Assembly (NCBI RefSeq): GCF_030247195.1
Contig: NC_080672.1
Location: 184,512,310-184,576,309 of the forward strand
DNA: 64,000 bases
From: Topomyia yanbarensis
Lineage: Eukaryota; Arthropoda; Insecta; Diptera; Culicidae
Direction of reading: 5' to 3'
Position 1 is the stretch's first letter; each line of letters opens with the position of its first letter. This document shows, piece after piece, positions 22,982-33,755 of this stretch. Below the pieces are notes generated by a model. It did no database searches, was not told the DNA's origin, and saw only the letters and a program-made list of their open reading frames with translations. The position numbers and the translations under genes were made by a program.

Positions 22982-24005
22982 TCAATGCGTTAGCACAACT
23001 GAGCCGTGGAGCGCACCTTGGGGGTCATTTGGTCCGTCTTCTCTCGCGTTTTCGTTTACGTCCATGTCATCATCGGTACTGCATTCATCTTGCTCATCGT
23101 CGGATGTTCTTATTTGTTGTTTGTGCTTACGGGTCGCTATTGTAAATCCTTCTTCATCGGTATTAGATTCCTTATTGGTGGTGTTGGTTGTTGGTTTGGA
23201 AACATTTGCTGTAATTGTTGTTACTTCGATGTTGGTAATGGCAGTTGGTTTAGTGGTACTGGGGCCGATCGTTGTTGAGCTGGTGCTTGTGAATGCCCGG
23301 TCTGCAGTCGTTGGTTTACCAACTGGTTGTGGTTTAACATACGATGATTGTATACCGGCTTTGGTCGTATCAGGTGAAGTTTCTTTAGCATTCTCTGCGC
23401 AAGGTTTCCCGTGGTGTAGCGGATGATCACAATATTGACAGGTAGGAATCTGTCCTGGGTGCGTGACTAGTATTCGTTGAGAATATTCAACCCCATGAGG
23501 TGATTTGCATGTGAAAGTCAAGTAAGAGGGAATAGGTTTTGTCGGATGCATTCTCACCACACGAACGCCGTTGCGGAGTCTTGGGAAGAAGTTCCTCCAA
23601 ATATCTTCCTTAACACTATTCACCTCTCCGTATTTTGACAGGATTTGTTTGATAGCGAAGGAACTAGTACGTGGTGCCAGGTCATGTATCTTTATTTCAA
23701 TACTGTCAACATCTATATACGTTGGGATACTGTATAAAATGTCATTACATTCGATGACGTGTTTCATGTTGTTCTGGGAAGCGAATGATTCTGCTTGACT
23801 AATGTTTTTTAACATATTCAGTACCGCAAGACGTAAATGGTGGAATTGCACCGCATAAAGTACCGCAAGCTACGTTGAACTTCAAGTTCACCTTCAACAT
23901 TTGCACCCCTTCATGAATTGATGGTATTACCGGATATTTCGTATAGTCAACAGCAACACAGTTTGCCCGCATCGTGATATACTTTTGCTTTGCATTGTCA
24001 CTCAT
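22982..24005 (-). pseudogene. Gag-like ORF1 of another non-LTR element, nested between R1-clade halves
   Basis: The start is MSDNAKQKYITM at 24005. One frameshift falls near 23850, after which the frame runs to 22982. Recognisable parts: IKIHDLAPRTSSFAIKQIL (RRM-like), GEVNSVKEDIWRNFF, PSYLTF, THPGQIPTCQYCDHPLHHG (a zinc knuckle of CX2CX4HX4C type ending in KPCAE), and a Ser/Thr-rich acidic tail. This resembles ORF1 proteins of mosquito L1-like elements. No matching ORF2 follows; instead the flanking DNA on both sides belongs to the R1-clade remnant. It appears to be an ORF1-only insertion in the same orientation as its host. Confidence 0.65.
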
Positions 24006-24029
24006 TGTTTGTTCACGTTTCACACACTA

Positions 24030-24690
24030 GGCAGAAGGAATCAATTTTTGCCTTTGCAAATAGACCAAGCGTCGCGCGGGTAAATTTGATTATTTGCCCT
24101 GCTATTGCAGCGGAGCGATTTCTAGTTTCTGAACTGAGCGAGATGAGAAACCGAAGTGATCTCCGACTTCTTCTCCATGCTCGGAGGCAACTTATACGTA
24201 GTTCGATAATCGTCGTATTGCACCCGGCGACCATTTCTCGGTTTCCCATCCCTTGGTATGGTTGCATTACACGCCCTTGTTAGTAGTGCCGTGAACTCGT
24301 TCGCATTTAGGTTGAAGAGGATACCCTCAAATTCAAGTTCTTCGACGGACACGTTCCTGTGAAAAATCGCTGTTTTCCATCTTCACTCGTTTATTTATCT
24401 CCCACATGTTCATATTCATGTGTAGTTCATAGTCCTGTTATCAATGCTGTACCAGATCGCTTGGTGGTTGCTGTGGATATATCCTCGCACACTTTTCAGT
24501 CCATCTTTCCGGTTACTCCAAGGCTACAAAAATTGACATCGATAATGGATTGCCGGTCCCCCCTGCGGTAAGTGCCGATGATACCATTATTTGTAAGATC
24601 TATATTTAGCTTTGCTAGAGCATTCTTGATCGCTGATGGCCAGACAAAGTTCTTTTGATTCCAGCGTCTATCTCGAAAATTTCGCATGTT
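24030..24690 (-). pseudogene. Endonuclease C-terminus and linker of the R1-clade remnant
   Basis: LAKLNIDLTNNGIIGTYRRG and RQSIIDVNFCSLGVTGKMD match the ORF2 region LAKLDVRLCNEGSVSTFWRD...SIIDVTFCSPSLTANMD at 51.5-51.65 kb. The segment TRACNATIPRDGKPRNGRR matches VAACDATMPRKLEPRNKRR. Frameshifts interrupt it. The remnant continues at 22960 beyond the nested ORF1. Confidence 0.65.
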
Positions 24691-25649
24691 TCTGGTTCTT
24701 GGAATATTTCAGAATTAATGTCTCTTCGGCTTCTTGGAAAACGACTTATTCGATTTTCACAAGCTTAGCCTTAAATGGAAGGTTTGGTAGCAGATTTTGA
24801 TCTGATCAAGTTCATAAGAATCGCACATATGGCTGCGGAAATACGGTATGAACACTACGATCCCATATGAAATCTTTAATTGTCAAAAACTTTTCGGTAA
24901 AGCTCATGTATATTGAATATTGAACCACATATAAATAGCCAGGAGTCTGATTTGAATTCAGATTGTTTCCTTATCGAAATTATTTTCGAATGCAACGATC
25001 GATTATGTCTCTATCGACTGTTGCGTTTAAAATGGAATCGATTCAGAAGTCGGTCTGTATTAGCCTTTCCATGAGATTTTCGTTTGATAATACACAGATG
25101 GGTCCTTCCTTCCGCGACCAGCAAACGTTTCATTTGATGTTGGACTGGATCGATGATCTCATTTGAAATTCACATTTACCCGAGAATGGTCAAAATAAAA
25201 ATTATCATGGGATGGTAATTTCTAAAACTACCATAATAGTTTTCAGTTACGAAAAGCAAAACTCTATGGAAGCTATTGTTGCTCTATAAAACGTGACAAT
25301 TTTTTGAATTTTGGGTATTTTAAAAAAAATATTTGCCCTCTTGATTTTTTTCAGCGTTTTTGAAGGGGGGGGGGGGTGACATAATTTTTAAAAAAGATTT
25401 GCAATGGCCTTACTTTTTAATATCGCTGATTTTTTTTCATTTCGATCATTTTATTGTTTAAAAGCAAACAAAATGAAAAAAATTATAAAATATATAGAAA
25501 GAAAACATTTTTATTCATTTTATCACTGTCTTAATTTTGTTTATTTTTTTCATTTTATTGATTTTATTAACCTTCTGCATACCCTGTTATTATTGAACAA
25601 CCACGTTTTCAAACAGTTAATACTTTGGGGTAGGACAAGATTTCCTCAC
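24691..25649. other. No recognisable gene
   Basis: It contains a G12 run at about 25364-25375 followed by GTGACAT, and TTTTATTCATTTTAT-type low complexity at 25400-25570. I see no coding sequence. Confidence 0.4.
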
Positions 25650-25806
25650 AAAAAAAGATGGGTGGGTAATGTCTGCGACATAACCGGAGAGATGTAGAAT
25701 ACATAAGGAACACGTTCTTCAAATATGTTGATATTCATTGGAATTTTCGGACAAAAGGTGATTTGGGCGAGGAATATTTCAAATTATTCTTTACAAAAAT
25801 GATGGT

Positions 25807-25822
25807 GGTCCTGACAAGGACC
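25807..25822 (-). promoter_or_regulatory. Second histone-type stem-loop (left arm)
   Basis: Mirror copy of 31381-31396. Confidence 0.5.
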
Positions 25823-26002
25823 GTTTTTGTTGGCGTTGTTGGCCTTGGTGGGGAGATGCGCTGGCTTCGATTTTCGTTGGATGCTTCTGACTTCTTACTA
25901 TTTCCGGGCTTAGCTGTTGTCCAGGAGGTGATTCTGACATGATTGGTGTAGGTGTAGGTCGTCAACCGGTTATAATTTTTCAAGCGTTGTTTACATTTGA
26001 AA

Positions 26003-26242
26003 TTAAACCACTGGATCAATTAAAAAAAGTATTGGTCTGTGATATGAAAAGTACGAAATATATCTTCGGGTTTCTGCATTGACGTTTTTGACAAATACAA
26101 GATCAATGCATGTGCCTGCAAGTGTAGTTGCTTGTGATGGATCAGAGATCAAACGAAGCTTGAAACATTCATTCATAAAATAAACAAATTTCAAATTCTC
26201 TTGTTTTGAAACATCTATGTTGAAGTTGCCTGAAACGACCAT
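26003..26242 (-). pseudogene. Helitron-type endonuclease fragment (left arm)
   Basis: Mirror image of 30961-31200 with an identical translation. Confidence 0.65.
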
Positions 26243-27116
26243 TGGAACATTCTGATTTCTAGACTAAATATTCTACATTAAAAGATGGGTGGGTAATGTC
26301 TGCGACATAACTGGAGTGTCGTAACTACACTTGTGACGTTAATCCAAATCTAATGATATGCAACGAAATTACGTTTGCATGTGAAATTTTCAAATGATTC
26401 GTTATAATTATGGTTAAAAATTCTAATTGGGAATTCTTTTCCATCACCAACTATTTTTCTTTTTTTCGAATCTACAGCATTCTTTGAAAATATTGTTGAA
26501 ATGTTATTGATGAAAAACTGAAAATGCGTTTGGCAACACTGCTCACTAAATGGATGGTGGGAAGACGCACATTCGTTTTGATTATGCTAGTATTAATAGC
26601 AGGAAAGAATGAAAAGGAACATGGCCCGAAAACGAGCAAGCGAGAGAGCGATAGTAATTCGTATTCGCTCTACTAAACTAAAAAAAGATGGGTGGGTAAT
26701 GTCTGTGACATAACCGGAGCATCGTGACTTCACTTCGAGACGTTAATTTAAATCTAATGATTTATGCAGTTAATCAAAGGAGGCTGCCAAAAAGTTCGAA
26801 TAAAAGCACGCGACTAGTGTACTTTGCACGTTCTATATTTTATCAACACTAGAGAGAATCGAAAAAAAAATTCAAAGTGTAATAGCAACATGCAATTGTG
26901 GCAACACTGGCCATGGGATGGTGGGGAACACGCACATTCGTTTAATTTATGATGTATTAGCAGCAGAAAGGAATGGAAAAGCAGTGCGCGAAAACGAGCG
27001 AGGATAATTTAAATTCTCTTTCTATCCACATATCGTATTTCTAACCTACTTGCTGAAAATTGTTAAACACCTCAAATGGATATTTCAGTTTAACTCTTAT
27101 TAGAACACAATTAATT

Positions 27117-27132
27117 GGTCCTGAAAAGAACC
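27117..27132 (-). promoter_or_regulatory. Histone mRNA 3' stem-loop-like sequence (left arm)
   Basis: Mirror copy of 30071-30086, downstream of the minus-strand H3-like frame. Confidence 0.65.
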
Positions 27133-27261
27133 GTTTATTGTTTTATTGCGGGAGCATAATTCAGACGCACTCCCCGCGACACGGTGAGCCAGTTTAATAT
27201 ATTTGGCCTGAAAGTTATGCGTTTGGTGCAGTATTTTGCATTCTCGAACAAACCAGGCGCA

Positions 27262-27567
27262 CTATTTTGCATTCTCGAACCAGTAGGCATCGTTGGCTTC
27301 TCGGGGCATCATTACGACTGAGGTTTGTAAGCGTAGCTCGACTTTGCAGTCCTGTACAATCTCACGAACCAGACGCTGGAACGATAGCCTACAGATTAGT
27401 TGCCCTTTAGTTGGGGCGAAATTCTTGCAGGGCGACAGTTCCGATGAGTCACCAGTAGCTGGGGCACTGTTTCCGTCCATCGCCATTGCCAACTGCTTTC
27501 CTTCGGTGGACTGGCTGCTTGCTAGTGCTTGAACGAATACGAATGATGAGAAAAACCGACTGACCAA
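27262..27567 (-). pseudogene. Degenerate histone H3-like frame (copy A, left arm)
   Basis: Mirror image of 29636-29941 with an identical 101-residue translation. The exact identity of two copies that are otherwise decayed relative to H3 means that the palindrome formed after the H3 sequence had decayed, or that the copies are homogenised. Confidence 0.75.
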
Positions 27568-28301
27568 TATTCATATATAAACACACGAGAAAGCACTACT
27601 ATCGCTCTCTCGCTCGTTTTCGTTCCATTCCTGCGCCTTTCCTTTCCGTTCGGCTACCAATACTAGCATAACCAAAACGAATATTCTGTCTTTCCATCGC
27701 CTTCAATGTAGTGGCCAGTGCTAGCAAACTTGCATGTTCAGTTTTTCAATAACAACATTCAAACAATATTTTCAAAGAATGTTACAGATTTGAAAAGAAG
27801 GAAGGAAAATATTTTCACAAATTTAAATTCTTTTGTGTTATTTGTTAGCGCTGATAAAGGCTATTTAGTTTGCTACTAGCAAGGAGCTGCACAAACAAAT
27901 CGATTTATGCAGTTAATCAACGGAGGCTGCCAAAAAGTTCGAATAAAAGCATGCGACTAGTGTACTTTGCACGTTCTATATTTTATCAATACTAGAGAGG
28001 ATCGATAAAATAATTCAAAGTGTAATAGCAACATGCAATTGTGGCAACACTGGCCATGAGATGGTGGGGGAACATGCACATTCGTTTAAGTTATGATGGT
28101 ATTAGCAGCAGAAAGGAATGGAAAAGCAGTGCACGAAAACGAGCGAGAGAGGATAATTTAAATTCTCTTTCTTTCGTTCCACACATCGTATTTCTTATAT
28201 AGACTCTGGAACGATAGCCTACAGATTAGTTGCCCTTTAGTTGGGGCGAAATTCTTGCAGGGCGACAGTTCCGATGAGTCACCAGTAGCTGGGGCACTTT
28301 T

Positions 28302-28901
28302 AATGTAGAATACATTTAAGCTTTCAATATAGGGGTCCCGTTTCAAAATATCGGCTGCGGCACCGCGTCAGATTTTGAACGTTAATAACTTTTATCATAC
28401 TTAACAGAATGATTTGATTTTTAGGCCAATTTGTTGAAAATATGTTCCTCTATGCTGTATTAAAATTTTAAGTATGTATAACATGCACTAATAACAAAAA
28501 ATTGTGTTTTGAAAAATCTTTCGAAAACGACTCGGAAAAGTGAAAATTTTCAGCCCATCCCGCACAGAGCCGTCAAAATGGTGGACCAACCGAACAATAA
28601 AATAATGAAAAGTTTATATATAGGTCCACTACATGTTTGTTTTATGATTATTCGTATTTGGTTGCTTGACGAGAGCAGTTAGTGGGGGAAAGACGGCATA
28701 CTCCTTTGGTTAGGCCATTAGAAGCCGGACGGAAAGGAAAGGCTCACGCACGGCACGAGAACGAGCGAGAAAGCGATAGTAGTGCATATTAGCGCGATTA
28801 TATAAATATCTGTCGGTCGGTTTTTCTCATTCGTATTCGTTCAAGTACTAGCAAGCAGCCAGTCCACCGAAGTAAAGCAGTTGGCAATGACGACGGTCCG
28901 A
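28302..28901 (+). repeat. Core of the giant palindrome, copy 1
   Basis: About 600 bp beginning AATGTAGAATACATTTAAG and ending GACGACGGTCCG. Near its end is a TATA-like TATATAAATA (about 28800) and then the start of an H3-like frame that continues into the right arm. I saw no difference from the inverted copy at 31553-32152. Confidence 0.8.
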
Positions 28902-29045
28902 AAAAGTGCCCCAGCTACTGGTGACTCATCGGAACTGTCGCCCTGCAAGAATTTCGCCCCAACTAAAGGGCAACTAATCTGTAGGCTATCGTTCCAGAGT
29001 CTATATAAGAAATACGATGTGTGGAACGAAAGAAAGAGAATTTAA
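28887..29045 (+). pseudogene. Short histone H3-like frame (copy B) spanning core and right arm
   Basis: In frame, including bases before the ATG at 28887, it reads STEVKQLAMTTVRKSAPATG. This lines up with the H3 N-terminal tail, which has STGGK, KQLAT and RKSAPATG. It continues [12 protein letters not shown]...LICRLSFQ, where canonical H3 reads LLIRKLPFQ, then diverges into YKKYDVWNERKRI and a stop. The middle of the histone fold is absent. A TATA-like block and a 5' leader shared with copy A precede it. It is a degenerate, truncated H3 derivative. H3 identity rests on the tail motif and its agreement with copy A. Confidence 0.6.
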
Positions 29046-29635
29046 ATTATCCTCTCTCGCTCGTTTTCGTGCACTGCTTTTCCATTCCTTTCTGCTGCTA
29101 ATACCATCATAACTTAAACGAATGTGCATGTTCCCCCACCATCTCATGGCCAGTGTTGCCACAATTGCATGTTGCTATTACACTTTGAATTATTTTATCG
29201 ATCCTCTCTAGTATTGATAAAATATAGAACGTGCAAAGTACACTAGTCGCATGCTTTTATTCGAACTTTTTGGCAGCCTCCGTTGATTAACTGCATAAAT
29301 CGATTTGTTTGTGCAGCTCCTTGCTAGTAGCAAACTAAATAGCCTTTATCAGCGCTAACAAATAACACAAAAGAATTTAAATTTGTGAAAATATTTTCCT
29401 TCCTTCTTTTCAAATCTGTAACATTCTTTGAAAATATTGTTTGAATGTTGTTATTGAAAAACTGAACATGCAAGTTTGCTAGCACTGGCCACTACATTGA
29501 AGGCGATGGAAAGACAGAATATTCGTTTTGGTTATGCTAGTATTGGTAGCCGAACGGAAAGGAAAGGCGCAGGAATGGAACGAAAACGAGCGAGAGAGCG
29601 ATAGTAGTGCTTTCTCGTGTGTTTATATATGAATA

Positions 29636-29941
29636 TTGGTCAGTCGGTTTTTCTCATCATTCGTATTCGTTCAAGCACTAGCAAGCAGCCAGTCCACCGA
29701 AGGAAAGCAGTTGGCAATGGCGATGGACGGAAACAGTGCCCCAGCTACTGGTGACTCATCGGAACTGTCGCCCTGCAAGAATTTCGCCCCAACTAAAGGG
29801 CAACTAATCTGTAGGCTATCGTTCCAGCGTCTGGTTCGTGAGATTGTACAGGACTGCAAAGTCGAGCTACGCTTACAAACCTCAGTCGTAATGATGCCCC
29901 GAGAAGCCAACGATGCCTACTGGTTCGAGAATGCAAAATAG
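29636..29941 (+). pseudogene. Degenerate histone H3-like frame (copy A, right arm)
   Basis: The frame reads [48 protein letters not shown] and [20 protein letters not shown], stopping at 29939-29941. Canonical H3 has [51 protein letters not shown] is specific to H3. Beyond the stop, another frame gives AKYIKLAHRV, comparable to KDIQLARRIRG, and a histone-type stem-loop follows at 30071. Upstream are TTTATATATG (about 29621) and a TCAGTCGG initiator-like site. The central part of the histone fold is scrambled or deleted, so it cannot make a nucleosomal H3. In the native gene H3 pairs with H4 in nucleosomes. Confidence 0.75.
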
Positions 29942-30070
29942 TGCGCCTGGTTTGTTCGAGAATGCAAAATACTGCACCAAACGCATAACTTTCAGGCCAA
30001 ATATATTAAACTGGCTCACCGTGTCGCGGGGAGTGCGTCTGAATTATGCTCCCGCAATAAAACAATAAAC

Positions 30071-30086
30071 GGTTCTTTTCAGGACC
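30071..30086 (+). promoter_or_regulatory. Histone mRNA 3' stem-loop-like sequence
   Basis: GGTTCTTTTCAGGACC forms a 6-bp stem with one G-U pair around a TTTC loop and is preceded by AAAC. This is the form of the histone mRNA 3' processing element. It lies about 130 bases after the H3-like frame, as expected. Confidence 0.65.
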
Positions 30087-30960
30087 AATTAATTGTGTTC
30101 TAATAAGAGTTAAACTGAAATATCCATTTGAGGTGTTTAACAATTTTCAGCAAGTAGGTTAGAAATACGATATGTGGATAGAAAGAGAATTTAAATTATC
30201 CTCGCTCGTTTTCGCGCACTGCTTTTCCATTCCTTTCTGCTGCTAATACATCATAAATTAAACGAATGTGCGTGTTCCCCACCATCCCATGGCCAGTGTT
30301 GCCACAATTGCATGTTGCTATTACACTTTGAATTTTTTTTTCGATTCTCTCTAGTGTTGATAAAATATAGAACGTGCAAAGTACACTAGTCGCGTGCTTT
30401 TATTCGAACTTTTTGGCAGCCTCCTTTGATTAACTGCATAAATCATTAGATTTAAATTAACGTCTCGAAGTGAAGTCACGATGCTCCGGTTATGTCACAG
30501 ACATTACCCACCCATCTTTTTTTAGTTTAGTAGAGCGAATACGAATTACTATCGCTCTCTCGCTTGCTCGTTTTCGGGCCATGTTCCTTTTCATTCTTTC
30601 CTGCTATTAATACTAGCATAATCAAAACGAATGTGCGTCTTCCCACCATCCATTTAGTGAGCAGTGTTGCCAAACGCATTTTCAGTTTTTCATCAATAAC
30701 ATTTCAACAATATTTTCAAAGAATGCTGTAGATTCGAAAAAAAGAAAAATAGTTGGTGATGGAAAAGAATTCCCAATTAGAATTTTTAACCATAATTATA
30801 ACGAATCATTTGAAAATTTCACATGCAAACGTAATTTCGTTGCATATCATTAGATTTGGATTAACGTCACAAGTGTAGTTACGACACTCCAGTTATGTCG
30901 CAGACATTACCCACCCATCTTTTAATGTAGAATATTTAGTCTAGAAATCAGAATGTTCCA

Positions 30961-31200
30961 ATGGTCGTTTCAGGCAACTTCAACATAGATGTTTCAAAAC
31001 AAGAGAATTTGAAATTTGTTTATTTTATGAATGAATGTTTCAAGCTTCGTTTGATCTCTGATCCATCACAAGCAACTACACTTGCAGGCACATGCATTGA
31101 TCTTGTATTTGTCAAAAACGTCAATGCAGAAACCCGAAGATATATTTCGTACTTTTCATATCACAGACCAATACTTTTTTTAATTGATCCAGTGGTTTAA
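30961..31200 (+). pseudogene. Helitron-type endonuclease fragment (right arm)
   Basis: 79 codons: MVVSGNFNIDVSKQENLKF, a Phe-Lys-Leu-rich stretch, then SDPSQATTLAGTCIDLVF and YISYFSYHRPILFLID. The combination of GDFN-like, TT..GT.IDL.F and the SYHRP end is that of the apurinic-type endonuclease at the C-terminus of animal Helitron replication proteins. The catalytic GDFN is changed to GNFN. No Rep or helicase domain is nearby. It is a truncated remnant, but it points to Helitron sequence within the palindrome. Confidence 0.65.
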
Positions 31201-31468
31201 TTTCAAATGTAAACAACGCTTGAAAAATTATAACCGGTTGACGACCTACACCTACACCAATCATGTCAGAATCACCTCCTGGACAACAGCTAAGCCCGGA
31301 AATAGTAAGAAGTCAGAAGCATCCAACGAAAATCGAAGCCAGCGCATCTCCCCACCAAGGCCAACAACGCCAACAAAAACGGTCCTTGTCAGGACCACCA
31401 TCATTTTTGTAAAGAATAATTTGAAATATTCCTCGCCCAAATCACCTTTTGTCCGAAAATTCCAATGA
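31184..31468 (+). other. Short basic frame before a second histone-type stem-loop (right arm)
   Basis: 94 codons with a basic, Pro/Thr/Ser-rich part (KPGNSKKSEASNENRSQRIS...PRPTTPTKT) running into the stem-loop at 31381. It overlaps the end of the endonuclease frame. A decayed linker-histone tail is possible because a histone-type 3' element follows, but the similarity is too weak to assert. The mirror copy is at 25735-26019 (minus). Confidence 0.3.
31381..31396 (+). promoter_or_regulatory. Second histone-type stem-loop (right arm)
   Basis: GGTCCTTGTCAGGACC gives a perfect 6-bp stem with loop TGTC, preceded by AAAAAC and followed by ACCATCA, close to the histone 3' element layout. The loop base change from TTTC is atypical. 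Confidence 0.5.
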
Positions 31469-31552
31469 ATATCAACATATTTGAAGAACGTGTTCCTTAT
31501 GTATTCTACATCTCTCCGGTTATGTCGCAGACATTACCCACCCATCTTTTTC

Positions 31553-32152
31553 GGACCGTCGTCATTGCCAACTGCTTTACTTCGGTGGACTGGCTGCTTG
31601 CTAGTACTTGAACGAATACGAATGAGAAAAACCGACCGACAGATATTTATATAATCGCGCTAATATGCACTACTATCGCTTTCTCGCTCGTTCTCGTGCC
31701 GTGCGTGAGCCTTTCCTTTCCGTCCGGCTTCTAATGGCCTAACCAAAGGAGTATGCCGTCTTTCCCCCACTAACTGCTCTCGTCAAGCAACCAAATACGA
31801 ATAATCATAAAACAAACATGTAGTGGACCTATATATAAACTTTTCATTATTTTATTGTTCGGTTGGTCCACCATTTTGACGGCTCTGTGCGGGATGGGCT
31901 GAAAATTTTCACTTTTCCGAGTCGTTTTCGAAAGATTTTTCAAAACACAATTTTTTGTTATTAGTGCATGTTATACATACTTAAAATTTTAATACAGCAT
32001 AGAGGAACATATTTTCAACAAATTGGCCTAAAAATCAAATCATTCTGTTAAGTATGATAAAAGTTATTAACGTTCAAAATCTGACGCGGTGCCGCAGCCG
32101 ATATTTTGAAACGGGACCCCTATATTGAAAGCTTAAATGTATTCTACATTAA
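31553..32152 (-). repeat. Core of the giant palindrome, inverted copy 2
   Basis: Reverse complement of 28302-28901. Here the H3-like leader and ATG run into AAAAAGATGGGTGGG instead of H3 sequence, so this copy has no histone reading frame. Both joins share a run of A. Confidence 0.8.
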
Positions 32153-33755
32153 AAGTAAAACTAATAATTATGACTATCACCGTTTATTTGAGCGCTAATA
32201 GTTACAAGAAATATCCGAAGTTATTGCAATTGTTCTGATTGGATTTCACTAGAGCAGTGCTGCCAGAGACATTTCCAGTTATCGGTGAAAAATTATATTT
32301 GGATTGTCTTCAAATATTGTTGAAAACTGATAAATTTTATCAATGTAGACTGCTTTCGGCTATCTTTTCTGCCCAATCGAACTATTGAAAATATTGCATG
32401 AGATGTGCATTAAGGATCGGTATGTAAAAATTGAGCAGCTTCTCACGCTGCTAGATAAGCATCTATCTTGATCAAAACAGGTTTTTCGTGTTTCTTTACT
32501 CTAACTTTTTTAAGAAAAACGGTCTAGTACGGTGGTATATGTACTAGAAAAATATTAGGTATAAAAGGGTTAGGTTTATCCATATTATTCATATTATTTA
32601 TTTTATTAATTAAATAAATGTTTTTTTGATTTTGTTCATATTATTTATTATATATTAATCATTCCATCGATTTTATGAATAACTTTTTTTTCTGAATAAT
32701 TATTTTAAATTTTTATTTGTTTTATTTTTCTTTAATTTATTCAGTTTATTCGAAGTGTTATTCGTGCAGGACTTAAACCTGTGCTTATCTTGCATCTAGT
32801 TCCTTGCCTACTTTGCGTGTGTTCGGCAAACTTATGAATAATTCAACATTGAAATGTGTAAGAAATGTCTCATCTCACTGATAGGTGGATGAAATCGGTT
32901 TTGTACAAAGTTAATACAAACTTTACGAATCCCTACGTATATGAAATACTACATACCAATACATACGTCAAGTAGTTTAAAACTAATAATTTATTTTCCT
33001 TACTAGAACATCTACCGTGAAGGCACATAATCCCGCGCACCTAAGGCATGAGTAAACCTAAATTTCGTTATGAAAAATCAATCCAAATTGTTAGAGTTAT
33101 GCAATTGGCTAGCAATTTTATCATGTTTCTATGGAAAATTATAATAACAGGAGAAATTAAACAGAATTACACAAAAATTGCAGAAATGAAAGATTTGTTG
33201 TTGCACCAAATTCCGTGCATCATATATTGCACTGAATGAAATTCTGCGCACAGGTGCTTCAAATTCCGCTCAGCGTATTATTTAGCAAGATTACAACAAA
33301 AGTGGAAACTCACCTACATCTATTGAATTTTTTACGAACGTATTATTCAAGAATACGAAAAACTACCTTATAGAATTTTTACTCACTTTTAGAATAACGT
33401 TTGAATAAGGTTAACTTAGGTAACCGCGGTGAAGATAATTTCCATTGAACCGCGGTAAAGAATCTATCCTTTGAATTGTTTTTTGCTATGTGTTCGAATT
33501 GTGGATTGATTCATTACATTTACATAATTAGTTTTAGATTGGATTGGTTTTTACACTGCAGATCCCTTTCTTTCTGTTCTTCATCAAAAGTTTTTTTACT
33601 TGCTCGTTTCTATCTGTTCTTCTTAAACTCGCTTTTTATTCTATCTCACTTCTCATTTTTCTTTGTAAATTTATTTCAATTTTTTCTTCCTTGCAACCTC
33701 ATCGAAATATTACTGATAGACTAGTCGATACTGGGCGAATTACTGTATCATCTAT
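32153..33755. other. No recognisable gene; AT-rich
   Basis: 32230-32400 still resembles the palindrome units (AGCAGTGCTGCCAGAGACATTTCCAG, then TCTTCAAATATTGTTGAAA), so a diverged copy may extend past the palindrome. 32570-32760 is TTTATTCATATTATT-type low complexity. Open frames near 33476-33825 are AT-driven. Confidence 0.4.

Larger units (their letters stand above)
25650..28301 (-). repeat. Left arm of the giant palindrome
   Basis: It is 2.65 kb. Read on the minus strand it carries, from the core outward, a short H3-like fragment, the long H3-like frame (27262-27567), a histone-type stem-loop (27117-27132), the endonuclease fragment (26003-26242) and a second stem-loop (25807-25822). Confidence 0.85.
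28902..31553 (+). repeat. Right arm of the giant palindrome
   Basis: This is the reverse complement of 25650-28301. It ends in CCCACCCATCTTTTT and is joined directly to the inverted core copy. Confidence 0.85.
25650..32152. mobile_element. Giant palindromic element: arm, core, inverted arm, inverted core
   Basis: Positions p and 57203-p are complementary from about 25650/31553 to 28301/28902: open frames on the two sides have mirror coordinates and identical translations. The central 28302-28901 is not self-complementary, but its reverse complement recurs at about 31553-32152. Within the arms are degenerate histone H3 sequence, histone-type stem-loops and a Helitron-type endonuclease fragment. 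The motif GATGGGTGGGTAATGTCTG recurs at 25656, 26285 and 26689 on the left arm, and blocks with GAAAACGAGCGAGAGAGCGA recur five or more times, so the arms are themselves built from diverged copies of a unit. Confidence 0.85.

Noticed and set aside
22767..23426. Plus-strand 219-codon frame, hydrophobic
   Set aside because: Shadow of the minus-strand gag-like ORF1, which has a zinc knuckle; the plus frame has no motif.
29636..29941. Functional histone H3 gene
   Set aside because: The central fold is lost, the stop is premature and key residues differ; it is a derivative only.
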